A stretch of 64,000 nucleotides of DNA, from the NCBI GenBank assembly GCA_963971225.1, contig OZ020270.1, positions 29,945,123-30,009,122 on the forward strand. Reading direction: 5' to 3'. The stretch's first letter is position 1, and every line of letters starts with the position of its first letter. Below the pieces are notes generated by a model that searched no databases, was not told the DNA's origin, and saw only the letters and a program-made list of their open reading frames with translations. Shown piece by piece: positions 42,244-54,169 of the stretch. The translations under genes were made by a program, and so were the position numbers. The DNA is from Melieria omissa (taxonomy: Eukaryota > Arthropoda > Insecta > Diptera > Ulidiidae).

Positions 42244-42575
42244 TCAGCCGCCGTGGCTCAGTTGGTTAGTGCGCGGTCCAGCGAGTCGAATGCAGAGCGA
42301 CGCAAGATCGAATACTGCATGTAGTAACACCTAAAAAAATAACGGGAAACTCGTTTTCTCTTTCGGTGGCTGTCCTCTCAGCTGGAAATGGCAAACCTCT
42401 GAGAGTAAAAATTGCCTATGAAAAAGCTCCCAACCTGCCGTTCGGAACCGGCATAAAACTGTAGGTCCCTTCCACCCGCGTACAAAATTCACACGCACAA
42501 CACGGGTGGTTGCGGGAAGCTAGGCCTTAGTCTCGCGTAAGCGGGCTGTCGTGCCAATCAATTACTATTAATTAT
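42244..42575 (+). mobile_element. tRNA-derived SINE (family 1), full copy
   Basis: Head GCCGCCGTGGCTCAGTTGG, core GCCGTTCGGAACCGGC, tail with ATT/AAT units. Flanked by the 12-bp duplication TAATATTATTTG at 42232-42243 and 42576-42587. Confidence 0.9.
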
Positions 42576-42589
42576 TAATATTATTTGAA

Positions 42590-43449
42590 TATTTAAAAAA
42601 CTCTGCACTTTTCAGTAACTTCAATATTGGGCCATAACAAGTACCGAAGCGCAAGACCAAGGAAGCCGATGCCAATGATGTCGCGCTAAGCAAACGCCTT
42701 CGATTGCGACAATATGGGGTCATCCAAGCAGGACCGCAAATTAATTTTTTTTTAAATTCAATTTTTTTTTATATTATTTTACTTTAATTAATTTAAAATA
42801 AATTCAGACAGAAGTAAAAGCAAACGGTTTTTCCAAAAAATTTCATTTCAATAAAAACCTGCATTTTTGCAATATTGAGTATTGGTCATGAATGACCGAT
42901 TTATACATCACATTTATGGTGTTCACAGTTCAGCGGTATCTAGCATGTTAAATTTCCCACTTGGCAATTTTCCCGAATTTTCCCATATGGTATCTCAATT
43001 GTGTTTGTTTTGTATGAAAAACATAGATACCGGTAGTTTCAAAATTTGCCGCACTGCCGAGCATGTTTATTGAAATAGGCAAAAAACAAAGTCAAATTAA
43101 TTTGTTGACACAATCGCCGGAGCGAATTTTTTTGAGTACTTTATGCCACTTTCGGGACGATTTCTTTATTTGATGTTCAACGATTGTTTGCCATTTGAGC
43201 GAGGCATTTGTATTTTGAAAAATTTTCCACAATTGTTTGAAAGATATACAATGGGGTGCTCACAGTTAGATTGTTAATTTTTAGGGAAAGTTGCCCGAAA
43301 TAAATTTTCCCGCAAACTGTGAATACCATAATTGTGACCGATATTTGCATCAGCATTTCAGTCAGTAATTTCGGCACATGACCGGTCAACTGACTGGCAT
43401 TTCCATTTTTTTCGTTGTTTGCTGCAACACCGAAAAAAAAGTTTGCTGC
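42590..43449. other. Unassigned AT-rich interval
   Basis: No coding content. ATGGTGTTCACAGTT (about 42917) and the complement of ATGGTATTCACAGTTTGCGG (about 43310-43330) could be the ends of a small inverted-repeat element, but the match is short. Confidence 0.3.
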
Positions 43450-43518
43450 AACGGTGATTTGAACTCGCGGAGTCTTGACTCGCGGCCAACGCACTAGCCG
43501 CTGAGCTACGGCGGCTGC
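43450..43518 (-). repeat. tRNA-like SINE head (third type)
   Basis: Minus strand: GCCGCCGTAGCTCAGCGGC (A box) and GAGTTCAAATCACC (B box). It starts like SINE family 1 but the B-box region is different. A GCC/GGC trinucleotide run lies beside it. Confidence 0.5.
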
Positions 43519-43519
43519 C

Positions 43520-45040
43520 GCGGCGGCGGCGGTGAAATAGCCATTAAAAACTAAATATTTGGAGGTTGGAATACGTATGCGTTAGAGCAGAGCAAACACA
43601 GTTTTCTTAATATGCAAAAGGTGTGTGTTAGAGTGAAACAAAAAATCACACGTACACGAGAGTTTCGGTCAGTTTTTTCACACCGCCTGTACAAAAATGA
43701 TAGAAACTTTGTTCGGAGAGCAGACCGAAACTTCGGTCCGGCATGTCGGTCATATGACCAATCATATGACCGTCACTGTTCTTGTAGGGGCTTTTGCTAC
43801 ATAAACATAAACAGCTCTTCTTTTGTTGTTTTTTTATTGTTTATGTTTTGCATCGTTTGGAACTTCCTTTTTTTATTTTACTGTCACAGCATTCATCAGG
43901 AAATCTGAAGGAGCAAATAGGTAGCAAAAGTCTGTAACCGATTGATAATTTTTATGGAAAATGTTTTACTTAGCGCAGAGAAAAGGTCATCGTTTCTTAG
44001 TTTTTGGAAACATATGCCACAATTTTGATCCATGTTAATTTTTACTCGATCGTCGAAGTTTTTATCTACAAAATAATTTGTTGTAATAATTGTTGTAATT
44101 ACTGCTGAAATAAAATAATAAAAAATACAATTTCGTCTGTCTCAGCATGTAGTAGGATTTGATTCATAGAATCCTGTGTATCTTCGAAATTAGTTATTAC
44201 ACTTGACCGAGTACTACTCGAATTTTGTCCCAAAATTGCAAAAGTATTTTCTAGTTTATCTTGGTTAAAAAACTTTTTTGTTATAAAACATTTATGTGGG
44301 TTATTGCTTAATTTTATCAGAAAAATGGATTTTAGTTTTAAAAATAAAACTTTAATCATCCATACATTTAACATCTTTCAAATAATTAAAAAAATCTTTA
44401 TAAATTTGTACGACTCATTATTCAATTGTAAAGCCGATCTAAAGCAATTATCCGATTGCCCTATTCATGCAATCAAATATTAGGTCTACTTTTTTGATAA
44501 GTTCTTTAGGAACTTTGTTTGTAGCGACCATATAAGTCGTCATGCCAACCATATTTTATTTTCTTTTCTATGGTTTTGCGCACACTACAGTCTGCAATAA
44601 GTTCAGGAGCAATATGCGACGCCGTGTAGGCTTGTAGAAGAAGAACAAAAGCCAGCCAGAAATCAGAAATCGTTTTACAATTTCAGCTTTTCGCCAGCGC
44701 AACAACAACCACAACAGCGTTCGTCTTTACCTTGCAATCATTTCACGCCACAACGCACACTCGCTGCAGTGAGCGCAACCAAAGAGCGCAACACATAAAA
44801 CTACATTCTCGCTTGTAAATCCACGCTCTCACTACATATATGATCTATGAGAGCAGAGCGCGGGTTCCAATGTTAGAACCCACCATACAAAATTTTTGCT
44901 TGTATGACATGCGCATTCTGTATGTTTATTTTCTTTGGTTAAAGTCACACACTGACGGGGAGTTGGCTTTTGATGCTTTTCATCTATAAAAAAAAACAAA
45001 AAAAATACAGCCAAAAAGTTCGGTTGATGATGACAGGCGC
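43520..45040. other. Unassigned interval
   Basis: AT-rich. GGTCATATGACCAATCATATGACC near 43750 contains a nested palindrome, shown here only by position and core CATATGACC. No supported gene or element. Confidence 0.3.
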
Positions 45041-45188
45041 TCATGGGCGTACCTATGTATGGGTAGACGAGGGTATTTTACCCTCGTAATTCTTTATTTT
45101 ATATACATATGTACAGAAATCTATATTCTTTTCTATTCTATTTGAATTTTATATTCTTAATTTGGAAATGTAGTTATGTCTTTCCCCC

Positions 45189-45776
45189 TTTAATTTGTTG
45201 CTGGGTACGCCCAGGCACTTGCTTTTCGCAAAAAACAATAGGGGTATTCTCAATGTCTTGCACGGAGGAAGAATTCGTAGAAATGCAAACGTGCAAGACT
45301 GGAAAATGCTACACATCGAGAACGCACAAAAAAGCACACATTGCAAATATTGCAAAAATGCCGCACACAGCCACAAACTTTCTCCATTTCTTTTTAATTT
45401 GGTTTTCGGTTGATCCATTTCCACCTACAAGCAATACATATGGGCATCTCCCAAAAAAGGTCCACCACGAGTGAGAAATTGCTTTAATTTGTTGCTGGGT
45501 ACGCCCAGGCACTTGCTTTTCGCAAAAAACAATAGGGGTATTCTCAATGTGTTGCACGGAGGAAGAATTCGTAGAAATGCAAACGTGCAAGACTGGAAAA
45601 TGCTACACATCGAGAACGCACAAAAAAGCACACATTGCAAATATTGCAAAAATGCCGCAAACAGCCACAAACTTTCTCCATTTCTTTTTAATTTGGTTTT
45701 CGGTTGATCCATTTCCACCTACAAGCAATACATATGGGCATCTCCCAAAAAAGGTCCACCACGAGTGAAAAATTCA
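45189..45776. repeat. Tandem duplication, 294-bp unit
   Basis: Two direct copies (45189-45482 and 45483-45776) starting TTTAATTTGTTGCTGGGTAC; I count two or three substitutions. Open frames in each copy are identical by duplication and carry no known domain. Confidence 0.9.
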
Positions 45777-48110
45777 AATTGCTCAGAAAACCTTGTTATT
45801 ATCCAATAATAAAGCTTAAATATCTATATTTTATAAATGTAAAAGAATTTTTAATTTTTTTTAATTTTTGACCGAAATATACTACTGTAAAAGAAAAAAT
45901 TTTTTTTCTGAGCCTTTTGACGAATTATATGCACATTTTGTCTTTGCGTTTTTATCTTATTTAAGTAATATAATATTTTTCTTGTAATGCAAAAGTTTTC
46001 TACTAAAAACAATCTTATGTATTAGAGAAAGCGAGAGAAAGTGGAGTTCGAAGAACGGAAGTTTTTTTAGTTTACTTCTTCCTGTATCCTATTGTCGCGT
46101 CCGTGCCCAAGAAACCTTATTAGTTGTTGCCATTAGTGGACAAACTTTTGAAATGCAAGTAGCTGTCAGTTTGTAAATAGGTGCATTGTTCCCGTTAGGA
46201 AAATATAATAATTGGTTCCCGGCAAAATCGGAAAAATATTTTATAGGTTTTTGAAATTGGTCGCGTCCGTTACCGGAAGCTCTGAATCGATTCGATTGTT
46301 TTTCGATTTCCGGTAAATCTCCGCATTTCTTGAGATACACATTTTTTTTCAAAATATTGACTCTCATTGAACATTTTACCAATAAAATACAAGAAAATAT
46401 CAAAAAAATCATTTAGGTTGGGAATTACAGCTCAATCAAATTTGTATGTTATATTGTACAATGGTCCGCAAAGGAGTAAAAATGCATGAAACTTGTTTTC
46501 TTTTTTTCAACTTTTATGAACAATTAATGGATTTATTTGATAAAAAACATAAATTTATAACAACAAAAATCAAAACGTGATTTCATTTTGATCGAAACCT
46601 TTACAAATTATATATATAAACAATTGAGTCACATATCAGGCCTTATAAAACCGTTATTGCTGTTGCAAAGCCATTTTCCCCTCAATAAAACACAGAATCA
46701 ACTAAACACCATATAGCTTTGTAGAAAGATACCGAATATAGCCGATTCTTATTATCGTAGTGGAATTGGCAAGTACTCATGTCTAACCTTACATAATCTG
46801 TGTCCGCCTAGTGAAACACAAAATTGTTAAGTAATTGTTATTTCTGAATAGAAATAGTCGAACAGTCGAATTTTATTAGTCATACGATTTAGTGATCGGC
46901 GTGGCATTCAAGCAAACAGAAAAATGCTGTTACCAAATCCATAACTTAAAAAAAAAAATGCAAACATCACTTGCAACCTTTGCCTGCCATTTGTACGATA
47001 AATGTTCATTTGTACGATATATCGTACAATTTTTTAAAGGCTCGGGAAAAATATTTAGAAGTAAAAAAATTTTAAATTTAATAAGTTTTATAAATCAACT
47101 GAGATTCAAACTTTGAATTTGTTTGTCTTTTTGCTACTAAAATGTATTACATATTTAAAAATTCCTCCGTAGAAGCATCGCATCGCCAAATTCTTGCAAA
47201 CAACTGCTTACAAAACGCACTCACACTGTATACCCACGGCTATTGTGATTTATATTTTCAAAGAGATTGGTACGAAATTACCTACTTAATAAGAATTAAA
47301 ATGCCGTTTCATAAAAAATACGTTCGCTGTCAAAACAAAATCTTTAAAAAAATTGTACGATATATCATACAAATTTCCGGAAAGGGTTAATGAAAAATAC
47401 TGTACAAATATGTTCAGCTAGTTAATTAATTTAATTTAATTAATTTATTAAGTTATTTCTAAAACCAGTTTGCTGCGATGTGATGAAAGAAAGGTGCATT
47501 GCTAATGTATGTAAGAGCTGTGCGCGCGATATTAAACAAGATCTAATTCCAATAGAGTTCCTCAGGAAAATTAAATAAACCACACTAAGAACTTTTAACT
47601 TTAATTTTTCCTTATTTTGATTGCTGTAACTTGAATTTAACTTGTTATGTGTTATTTTTATTAAAAGTTGAAGTGTTATAACGAAAACCATTACTGTATT
47701 TAATAAGGGGAATACCCTTGGAAAAATTTGTCGCGTCCGTATTCATGATATACCTAATTAAACAAAGGTAAGACAAAATTCTCATATTTCATAAGTCTAC
47801 GAAGAAAAGTTATCCTTTGACCTTCATTTGCATGTATATATATAAAAAAAAAGTTCCCAAAAATCGCTAAATTTTGTATATGTCTAAGAGCTTCAAAAAA
47901 ACTTCTTTTTTTTGTCGCGTCCGTTTCATTGCATAATTGCTTATTATTTTGTACTAATTTGTACTAAATATTTCCAATATATTTCTAAAATGTAGCACTA
48001 TTTCAGCGCACTAGAACACTAAAAAAACATATCGACTTTTTGTGTTTCTTTCTTGTTTTTTGTGTATTTGAAAGCGTCCGAATGTCGCGTCCGTGCCACT
48101 TTTTCCTTAA
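45777..48110. repeat. AT-rich interval with repeated GTCGCGTCCGT motifs
   Basis: From 46093 the motif GTCGCGTCCGT occurs at about 46093, 46260, 47730, 47911 and 48083, always in the same orientation. No inverted ends or coding content were found, so the element type is open. 45777-46090 shows nothing. Confidence 0.45.
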
Positions 48111-48922
48111 AATATTCTTAAAATTCCTCAAAATATGCTCTTTTTACGTTCCATTTATAGTCTGAAATACAAGCAAAAAACAAAAAGAATAAAAGATAAA
48201 TAAATAAAAGCTTTGAATATTTTGCGGAAAAAGTATGAACAGTGATGAAAATGGCTATGGTACATTTTTGCTATTATTTCGATGCGAATGTATATTCCGC
48301 CAAATAATTTGGTTGTATTGGTTGATGTGTCAGCTTTCATTATACACCAAATGGTTAACTGATTTACAAAAAATGTGTATGTTTTTGACCATCAAAGAAA
48401 ACCCCTTAAAATTCCATATTTTCCGACTTTGAGGTCCAATTACCGCGGCATTTTAAAACTTATAAAAATAAGTTGCATCGGAAAGAAGCCGTGTGGTGTT
48501 GTTAATGCGATAACGTGAAAATCATGTCAATCAATTTTTTGGTTTAGAAATTACGATCAAAAATATGGAAAAAGTAGAGGAAAAACTGAAAAAATGACAC
48601 GGTGCCTATATCTCACTAACTAGAGCTGCTAGAAAAAATCTGAGGGTAGATTCGAAATCAGCGCACCCAAATTAGTAAGAAACAATAGAAAAACTCCATG
48701 CAACAGAAAAAAAGTGTTTTTTGTTGTCCTGTGTTACAAATTGTCCCGATTCGAAATATAAAAATATGAATGACTTTTGAGAAGAAGCAGGTCGGATTTC
48801 AATTCGAACGGATTTTGCACCTATAAACATCAACAAATACAACCCCGATTACAGTTTTCGTCGACATTTTTGTGCAACCTATCGATGCTTCCTGCCTACC
48901 GTGACTGGGAGATGCCCATATG
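48111..48922. other. Unassigned interval
   Basis: No supported gene or repeat boundary; short frames only. Confidence 0.3.
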
Positions 48923-48924
48923 TA

Positions 48925-49520
48925 TAGGGTTTTTTTTTTGGAGGTTTGTTTTTCGAATAGAGATAAAACTGGCATTTTGTGGTCAAATCTGGCAACTCTA
49001 ATGTCATTTATGTTCAGTTTGGTTTGCCATTTCATCATGAACAGGTTGACAAAAGAACAACGCTTGCAAATCGTGCAAATTTATTTCGAAAATAATGGTT
49101 CAGTTCGCGAAGTTTACCGCAAGCTCCGTCCATTTTATGGTCGACATCGTCCATCAGAGCAATTAATTCGGTTAACCATGGGTCGTTTTCGCACTACGTT
49201 TACTCTATGTGATAATACGCATCCGCAGAGACGTCGAACAGTGCGCACCGAAGAAACAATTGCCGCTGTAGAGCAAAATGTTGAAGAGGACCCGAATGAA
49301 TCGATTCGCCACCGTGCACAGCAATTGGAGCTGGTTGAAAATTGGACCTGTAGAATTGGCTTTATTCGAGCCAGCCGCGGCGGCCACATGCCCGAAATCA
49401 TATTTAAACATTAATGGCATAAAATTATCCTTCCAATAAAGCCAAATTGATGGACATTAAAACGATTTTCTTGTGTTTTATTTCAATTCGAAGTTCTATA
49501 CCTCTAAAAAAAACACCCTA
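48925..49520 (+). mobile_element. Mariner-type MITE with a transposase remnant
   Basis: 596 bp flanked by TA (48923-48924 and 49521-49522). Ends TAGGGTTTTTTTTTTGGAGG and the complement of TAGGGTGTTTTTTTTAGAGG form the terminal inverted repeat. Confidence 0.82.
49037..49414 (+). pseudogene. Mariner-type transposase with the catalytic core deleted
   Basis: The open frame of 125 codons starts with a helix-turn-helix region (MNRLTKEQRLQIVQIYFENN, SVREVYRKLRPFYGRH) and continues through VRTEETIAAVEQNVEEDPNE to RHRAQQLEL. It then passes directly to the extreme C terminus (VENWTCRIGFIRASRGGHMP). The whole DDE domain is missing, yet the frame is preserved across the deletion. The product would be a DNA-binding domain only. 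Related to, but distinct from, the DD41D transposase at 35925-36972. Confidence 0.8.
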
Positions 49521-49617
49521 TACTACGTAATTAGTTACACTACTTTAATACATTAGTCACAACACTGCTGGTACGCAAATTTGTGCGAGTTGACACCTCT
49601 ATGTGTTTATTTGCTTA

Positions 49618-49880
49618 GTGGTGGCTTCTGTCAAAATCGTCGGTGTGCTGTGTTGCCGCATCGGTTGAAATGAAAATACCTGACTAAAAAGAACTGAGCT
49701 GAGCACTTTTCCCGTTTTTTCACACGAAATACAGTGCCGTCTGGCAACAATCACTTATGTTTGTTTTCACTTTCTATCTCTTTCGTCGGAAAATATCAAC
49801 TGATTTTGTCAGTAGCGATAAACAATCCTACCAACAAAATACATGTGATTTTTGGTGTTGCGGGGATGCTATAACCATTG
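49618..49880 (+). repeat. Dispersed repeat E, partial copy
   Basis: GTCAAAATCGTCGGTGTGCT through GGTGTTGCGGGGATGCTATA matches the reverse complement of 60690-60960 closely. Other copies: 56105-58450 (+, interrupted) and 60640-61240 (-). Confidence 0.8.
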
Positions 49881-50289
49881 TTGCCACAGCCAAAAGGAAA
49901 AAAATTACCAAATTTCTAAAAAAAAATTACTATTAATTAAAATACTATTAAAATACTATTAATTAATTAATTAATACTATTAATTAATTACTATTAATAT
50001 GCGTTTAATTATTTATTTATAAAACAAAAAACAATCACATCTCGTCGTTTAAAGCATTTCTCCATTTGTAAATTCTTTTGAAAACTCTGAGGTGCAAAAT
50101 AAATAAAAACCAGGAAATTGGTGGACTTATAGTAAAACTGATTGCAATAAATCAAAAAGGCACAGTTCCCACTACAGTTCGCTTTTTGGAGCCCATACAT
50201 ATTTAGATTTAATGTTTCTTGGCAAAATCTCTTTGGAGAGCATTATATTGTTGATTGTATCAACTTCTAGCTTATTTCTAAGTTTAGTT
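49881..50289. other. Unassigned AT-rich interval
   Basis: TTAATTAATTAC-type simple sequence at 49925-50010, nothing else recognised. Confidence 0.3.
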
Positions 50290-50628
50290 TTAACCCTTCG
50301 ATGAGTGAGAAGGTCCCTAGGGACCTTTTTGCATTTTCAAACTGAAATTACTCCTATTTCGGCCACTACAACCCCCCATAAAGTTACCATGTATTCCAAT
50401 AGAATTTTGTTGCGCATCGTTTAAAAGAAGTTTTATTGAAAATAGTACGCGGACGTGTGACAAGGTCCGTAGGGATCTTGTACTGAATTTTCATGCAATG
50501 ACTAATAAATGCATGTTCTTTGGGCATCATTATACGTTTTTTTATTGTTTGAACACATAACTAATTTGTACTTTCAATTCTGGCTACTTTTTGTTTTATT
50601 TTTATTGTGCCTTTCATTGAAAGCAATA

Positions 50629-50842
50629 AACCAGTTCTTTGAATTTACTTTATCCCTAAAGGTCCATATGCGCAGGTGTTCATACATAACCAGTTCTAGG
50701 AATTTTTATACCTAAATGTCCACGTGCGCAGGTATACGTACCAAACCAGTTGTTTCAATTTACTTCATCCCTAATGTCCATGCGTTCAGGTATACGTACG
50801 AAAGAGTATATAAGAAGTTTTAGTTTCGTAAACCAAATCAGT
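50629..50842 (+). promoter_or_regulatory. piggyBac promoter region with three tandem ~57-bp repeats
   Basis: Units begin AACCAGTT at 50629, 50688 and 50744, each with a TCCAYRTGCGCAGGTRTWC-like core. A TATA box (TATATAAG, 50807-50814) is followed by an arthropod initiator ATCAGTC with the probable start at 50840, spaced about 33 bp. Confidence 0.65.
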
Positions 50843-52397
50843 CAAAGTTTAGACAGTGAACAGTAAAATCGTGTGTGAAATTGTATTACAAATAAAATAA
50901 AAACAAAAATATAAAAACGGCAGATGCAAGTAATGTAGACATTGCTAAAATGGTTGTACGCCGTAGTACACGTTACCAGCAAATGAGTGCGGATGAAAGG
51001 CGTGCAGCTGATATGAGATTTGCAGACTTTATGGATGCAGAAGTTGATATTGCTGCACTTGGTAATGAAGCTGAGGATGATGACTGCACATACCAACCCG
51101 CTGAAAAGTCAGATGCCGAAACTGAAGGATACGTAGAGATAAATGAAGATATTGATGACGACGATGATGAAGAGGAAGAAAATGATGCACCGGAAACAAA
51201 TGAAAACGACTATATTGCTAAAGATGGCACCCAATGGTGTAAAAAAGCACCACCAACTTCTCGTACTCGTGTTCATAACGTGGTCGACTTCACAAGAAGG
51301 AAACCAGGACCATCAGGAACTGTACATGACCCCTACACTATATTTCGTTCAATCATCAGCGAGGAAATAATATACATCATAATACGCGAAACAAATCGTA
51401 AAGGCAGGGAGGTTACAGCTGCATGGAATTTGGCGAATCCCACGAAGAAAAAGGAGTGGAAGCCAGTGACTGTGAAAGAGTTTGACGCCTTTCTAGCTAT
51501 CCTTTTGTATGATGGACTCACAAAATCGAATCGTGAACCTACTACGGAATTATGGGGCGCGACGCGTTGTCCAATATACAAAGCTGCGATGTCGTACGAT
51601 CGCTTCATGTGCATAAAGCAATTCATTCGATTCGACAATGGAAATACTCGACAACAGCGACTTATCAACAGCAAAACTGCGGCTATCGATGATATTTGGC
51701 AAAAGTTGCAGCATAACTTGGCAGCAGCCTACACTCCTCATGAAGCACTAACCGTCCATGAGCAGTTGTTCCCTTACTGAGGCCGCACCCGCTTCACGCA
51801 ATACATTCCGTCAAAGCCGGCTAATTATGGTCTAAAAGTATGGTGGTTATGCGACTCGAAGTCTTATTATCCCGTGAAGGGAATGATATATTCCGGCAAA
51901 TTGTCTAACCAAGAACGCGAAGTAAATCAAGGGCAGAAAGTGGTGCTTGAACTTGCAGAAAACTATTTGGATGCAGGCCGCACAATATACGCGGATAATT
52001 GCGGCGTTGATACAACGGACCAGATGCTTGGCACGTACATATGCAAGCGATCATCGAAACGCTGGCCACTGGCGGCCATGTTCTATAATATGCTGGACGT
52101 CGCTGCATTGGCTGCTTTTACAATTTATAAGGAGATGAAGCCGATAAAAAGGAGTGACAGACGGCGATCATTCCTGTTACTTCTCACTAAACAATTGGCC
52201 ACACCAAATATCGAGGAACGTGCCCTGAATAACCATATAACCGCATATCCAAGGATACGCAATGCGATGGAAGCATTTGATGTCAGGGTAAGAAAAAACA
52301 CCTTCAAATTCAAGAGTAGATTGTTTATTTTTTTGTTTTTTATTTTTTTTGCTCATTTCAGATGATATCAAGACCGGTAGAAGCCGATGCACCGTCG

Positions 52398-54169
52398 CAC
52401 AGTGGGGTATTTGATGCCCAAAATGGCGATTAATTCAAAAAATGGAATTCAAATATCTTGATAATATTTGGTATGGGGGAAAAGTAGATAAAATTGTGCA
52501 TCACTGGGTGAAAAAATAAATGATCTACATTGAACGGTATTGTCACAGTGCGCTTTGCAAAATGCATATTTGTTCATTGATCCGTTGTGTTTAGAGCGCG
52601 TTACGCATTTGCCAGTGATTTAAAGTGCTTTTTTTAATATAATTCTTGCAAAACTTATTTTTTTTAATATGGAACCTTCAACCTCATGTTTTGTACTAAT
52701 GTTTAAACAAAATTATGTTTGTAGAATATGTGTATTAATAATTTATAAAAATTTGTTAGTTATAGTCTTAAAATTGTACATATTTAAAGGATATAGGTAG
52801 ACATATAGTTACTTTGGCTGTGAAAGGCCGTCATAATTTTATATGATATGTAAAGAACATATATTTGACTACTATATTGCAAAAAATTAAAGTGCACTTT
52901 TGTGCATTTTATGAAATATTTAAGTTTTAGTGCTTCAAAGTCAGTGCCAAATTTTGTGATTTCGCTTGATCTTCATGGAGTAATGAATGTTGTTGTTATC
53001 ATGTGTTTCTGTTTTGTTTTTGTTATTCTACTGCAAGGCACTACAAATAAGGCACTGAGACTACTTCAACTCAAAAGTGTTACTTATGCGGTGCAACTAG
53101 AACACAACTCAACTTAATTGACGAAATGATTGCAAGAAATGTTGAAACCACTAATCTTAATTTTGGACTGTCAGTACTGCATGGTTCGTTACGATTTTTT
53201 GAATGCCTTCTTCATTTATCGTACAAATTACCAATAAAAAAATGGCAAGTAAGGTCAGAAAACAAGAAGAAAATTGTTACCGAAACAAAAAAAAATATTC
53301 AAAAGGGATTCAGAGAGAAAGCAGGTTTGATTGTTGATCAACCGAAACGGATTCGGCAACTCAAATGATGGAAATACGGCAAGAAGGTTCTTTCGAAACG
53401 CAGAGCTATCGTCTGAAATCACGAATGTTGACTTGAACTTGATAAAAAGGTTGCACGTTATACTGATAGTGGTTCCTGTGGCCATGAGGTGGATATTGCA
53501 AAGTTTCGAAATTTCGCACATGAGAGATATTTGTATCAAAGTATCCATGGTGCAATATGCCACCTACGGTGCACAAATTTCTAATTCATGGGCCAGAAAT
53601 AATACACCACGCTCTGTTACCAATTGGCCAATTAACTGAGGAAGCTCAAGAAGCACTGAATAAAGAATTTAAAAAATACAGAGAACATTTCACACGCAAG
53701 ACTAGCAGAGAAAAAACCAATCATGATATTTTGCATCGATTTCTTGTTGCTTCCGATCCAATTTTATCAAGTTTAAGGAAACTTCCTAGAAAAAGATTCA
53801 ACACCTACCACTATCAGCTATTGAACTTTTAAAATCACCATCTGTAAAAACTTCAACAGATAATACTAATTTCCAGTCTGGTAATGATATTGCGTTTGAT
53901 GATGATGATGATAATGATGATGATGATGACGATGATGATGATAATGATGATAATAATAGCGATGACATTTAATAATTCTAGTGTGAAAAGCCCAAAACAT
54001 GAAGTATTTACTTAAATTGAATAAATTTAATTAAAAAAACAACAACAACAACAATTTTTTTTTTCAATTTGTCTTATATATGTTTCATCGATGTAAAAAA
54101 ATACTTTACATTCATTTTAATAGCTCAGGAGAATTGATCGCCGTTTTCAATGGTCAATACCCCACTGTG
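52398..54169 (+). mobile_element. Transib element inside the piggyBac Cys-rich exon
   Basis: 1772 bp, both ends beginning CACAGTGGGGTATT (read inwards), flanked by the 5-bp duplication CGTCG (52393-52397 and 54170-54174). After a variable 8-nt stretch both ends share AAAAYGGCGATYAATTC. A 5-bp CGNCG target and a CAC-type terminus define Transib. Confidence 0.85.
53000..53832 (+). pseudogene. Transib transposase (RAG1-core-like), C-terminal half, frame-broken
   Basis: Successive pieces: a zinc-binding CYLCGATRTQLN (about 53078), NFGLSVLHGSLRFFECLLHL and KKWQVRSENKKK (53126-53368). After a frameshift come GNSNDGNTARRFFRNAELSS and DLNLIKRLHVIL (53331-53460 in another frame), and after another break VHKFLIHGPEIIHHALLPIG, QLTEEAQEALNKEFKKYR and LVASDPILSSLRK (about 53559-53790). 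The Glu in TEEAQEALNK occupies the place of the last catalytic Glu; RAG1 has a similar ASEGNESGNK segment. At least two frame breaks; the N-terminal half with the two catalytic Asp residues is missing. An acidic GAT-repeat tract (53897-53965) follows. Family assigned from the motif order together with termini and target duplication. Confidence 0.75.

Noticed and set aside
44099..44374. Minus-strand frame with a stretch like the end of P/THAP9-type transposases (FFNQDKLENTFAILGQN)
   Set aside because: The similarity is confined to a few residues, with no THAP finger, inverted ends or target duplication nearby.
45048..45211. Small element with inverted ends TGGGCGTACC/GGTACGCCCA
   Set aside because: Only 10 bp of inverted repeat and no target duplication; could be chance.
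45109..45768. Two similar ~75-120 codon frames suggesting a gene duplication
   Set aside because: They arise from the 294-bp tandem duplication; frames occur on both strands and have no domain.
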